NCBI RefSeq assembly: GCF_030733385.1
Contig: NZ_JASHJC010000006.1
Coordinates: forward strand, 124,001 to 188,000
DNA length: 64,000 nt
Direction: 5' to 3'
Origin: Roseovarius sp. MMSF_3359
Lineage (GTDB): Bacteria; Pseudomonadota; Alphaproteobacteria; Rhodobacterales; Rhodobacteraceae
Under the pieces are notes generated by a model. The model saw only the letters and a list, made by a program, of their open reading frames with translations, did not search any database and was not told the DNA's origin. Positions 63,510-64,000 of the stretch are shown one piece after another; the stretch's first letter is position 1; each line of letters starts with the position of its first letter. Both the position numbers and the translations under genes were made by a program.

Positions 63510-63853
63510 GTGGTGAGGTCAGCGATGCCTCAGACACAGGCCAGCATCATCGAGGTATGATGAACCACGAGATTACATTCAGGTCCTACCACGTTGCCGA
63601 CCGGCGCTGGGTCGTTGCGACCACCTCTCAATTCAGACTATCCAGACGCAAAAATGTTCCACTTTTCTGAAAACTCACGTTCTGAATGAAGGAGCGTTGA
63701 GTGACATATCAGGATCACCATCCACTGCATCGGTGACACCACCTTGTACATACCTTCACTTTTTCCTTGTGACGGGGTGTTGCTCTTCCGAATAGACGCA
63801 GCAGAATACTATTTCCAAAGTGCTTAGCCAGCAATTTCCATATTAACTGTGGA
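63510..63853. other. AT-richer gap near the right edge
   Basis: No gene is evident. The base composition is richer in A and T than the rest of the window, with T-runs such as TTTTTCCTTG. It may be a promoter region, or a boundary with acquired DNA. One minus-strand 79-residue frame covers part of it but has no motif. Confidence 0.3.
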
Positions 63854-64000
63854 ATGCAGATTTGGTGCGTGCTCCAAGAATTCCATCTTGTGGGCCAGGA
63901 TTTATCCCACGCTCTGACAAAGCCTTCTGTAACCAAAGCACAGATTGTCCGCAAAATTGGAGGCTCGTATGTTGTAGAAAACCTAAAAACTCTCGAAATA
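63854..64000 (+). CDS. Possible start of a gene cut by the window edge
   Basis: From ATG 63854 the frame stays open to the last base (49 codons). It begins MQIWCVLQEFHLVGQDLSHA and is rich in V and I codons, AT-biased. A weak GTGGA lies just before. No family was recognised and it may be chance. Confidence 0.3.
   Translation, partial: MQIWCVLQEFHLVGQDLSHALTKPSVTKAQIVRKIGGSYVVENLKTLEI

Noticed and set aside
63715..63954. 79-residue minus-strand frame at the right edge
   Set aside because: It has no recognisable family and conflicts with the plus-strand frame that leaves the window.

Overview
The window is about 64 kb of high-GC DNA that looks like the chromosome of an alphaproteobacterium of the order Rhodobacterales (Roseobacter-like). 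This rests on family content: a petP/petR-like regulator pair, leuC/leuD/leuB split by unrelated genes, a DUF3035 lipoprotein beside lspA, DUF1674/SdhAF4, BCCT and polyamine-type transporters, and a core-2/I-branching-like glycosyltransferase. There are no phage genes, no recognisable insertion sequence, no CRISPR and no rRNA. The one RNA gene is a tRNA-Pro(CGG).

Region 1 (0.6-12.3 kb) is a catabolic and uptake cluster. A minus-strand pair (an EutD/DoeA-like hydrolase and a HalD/BesD-family Fe(II)/2-oxoglutarate enzyme with an HxD motif) diverges from a tightly overlapping operon (EutB-like PLP lyase, flavin oxidoreductase, nitrilase-fold amidase, Lrp/AsnC regulator). A class III aminotransferase and a complete PotABCD-type ABC transporter with an inserted DUF1330 gene follow. 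A palindrome close to the Lrp consensus sits between the Lrp gene and the aminotransferase. The cluster resembles ectoine/hydroxyectoine utilisation but lacks DoeB, EutC and the TRAP transporter, so its substrate may differ.

Region 2 (12.4-23.5 kb) is mostly housekeeping: an EamA exporter, branched-chain aminotransferase, petPR-like regulators, leuC, leuD, leuB, two acetyltransferases, membrane proteins of unknown role and tRNA-Pro. Region 3 (23.7-29.4 kb) holds an HscC-like Hsp70, a divergent J-domain protein and a membrane protein, then a PACE efflux pump divergent from a LysR regulator with a perfect palindrome between them. Region 4 (29.5-39.6 kb) has a HIT protein, a glycosyltransferase divergent from a sulfotransferase, a DUF3052 gene broken by an in-frame amber codon, a Tat-exported flavin oxidase with three membrane proteins, CnoX, a LON-domain protein, Trm112, an ArsR/AHSA1 pair and a universal stress protein.

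Region 5 (39.7-48.7 kb) is conserved: an M16 peptidase pair (one active, one apparently inactive), DUF3035, lspA, purH, a heparinase-like protein, an RsmB-type methyltransferase and SdhAF4. Region 6 (48.8-60.7 kb) is a second catabolic region: a GntR regulator, an orphan family-5 solute-binding protein, two Rieske oxygenases on divergent strands, an M20 amidohydrolase, a GMC oxidoreductase, a universal stress protein, an unusual OpuAC-TAXI-transmembrane fusion protein and a BCCT transporter. It suggests uptake and oxidation of a quaternary amine or related N-methylated compound. The right end carries a DJ-1/PfpI protein, a DUF3291-like protein, a GlxA-type regulator and then AT-richer sequence with a possible truncated gene.

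The observations most worth follow-up are the Region 1 cluster, the OpuAC-TAXI-TM protein beside the BCCT carrier, the Hsp70/J/membrane trio, and the nonsense codon in the DUF3052 gene. All family calls were made by reading motifs; no database search was run.
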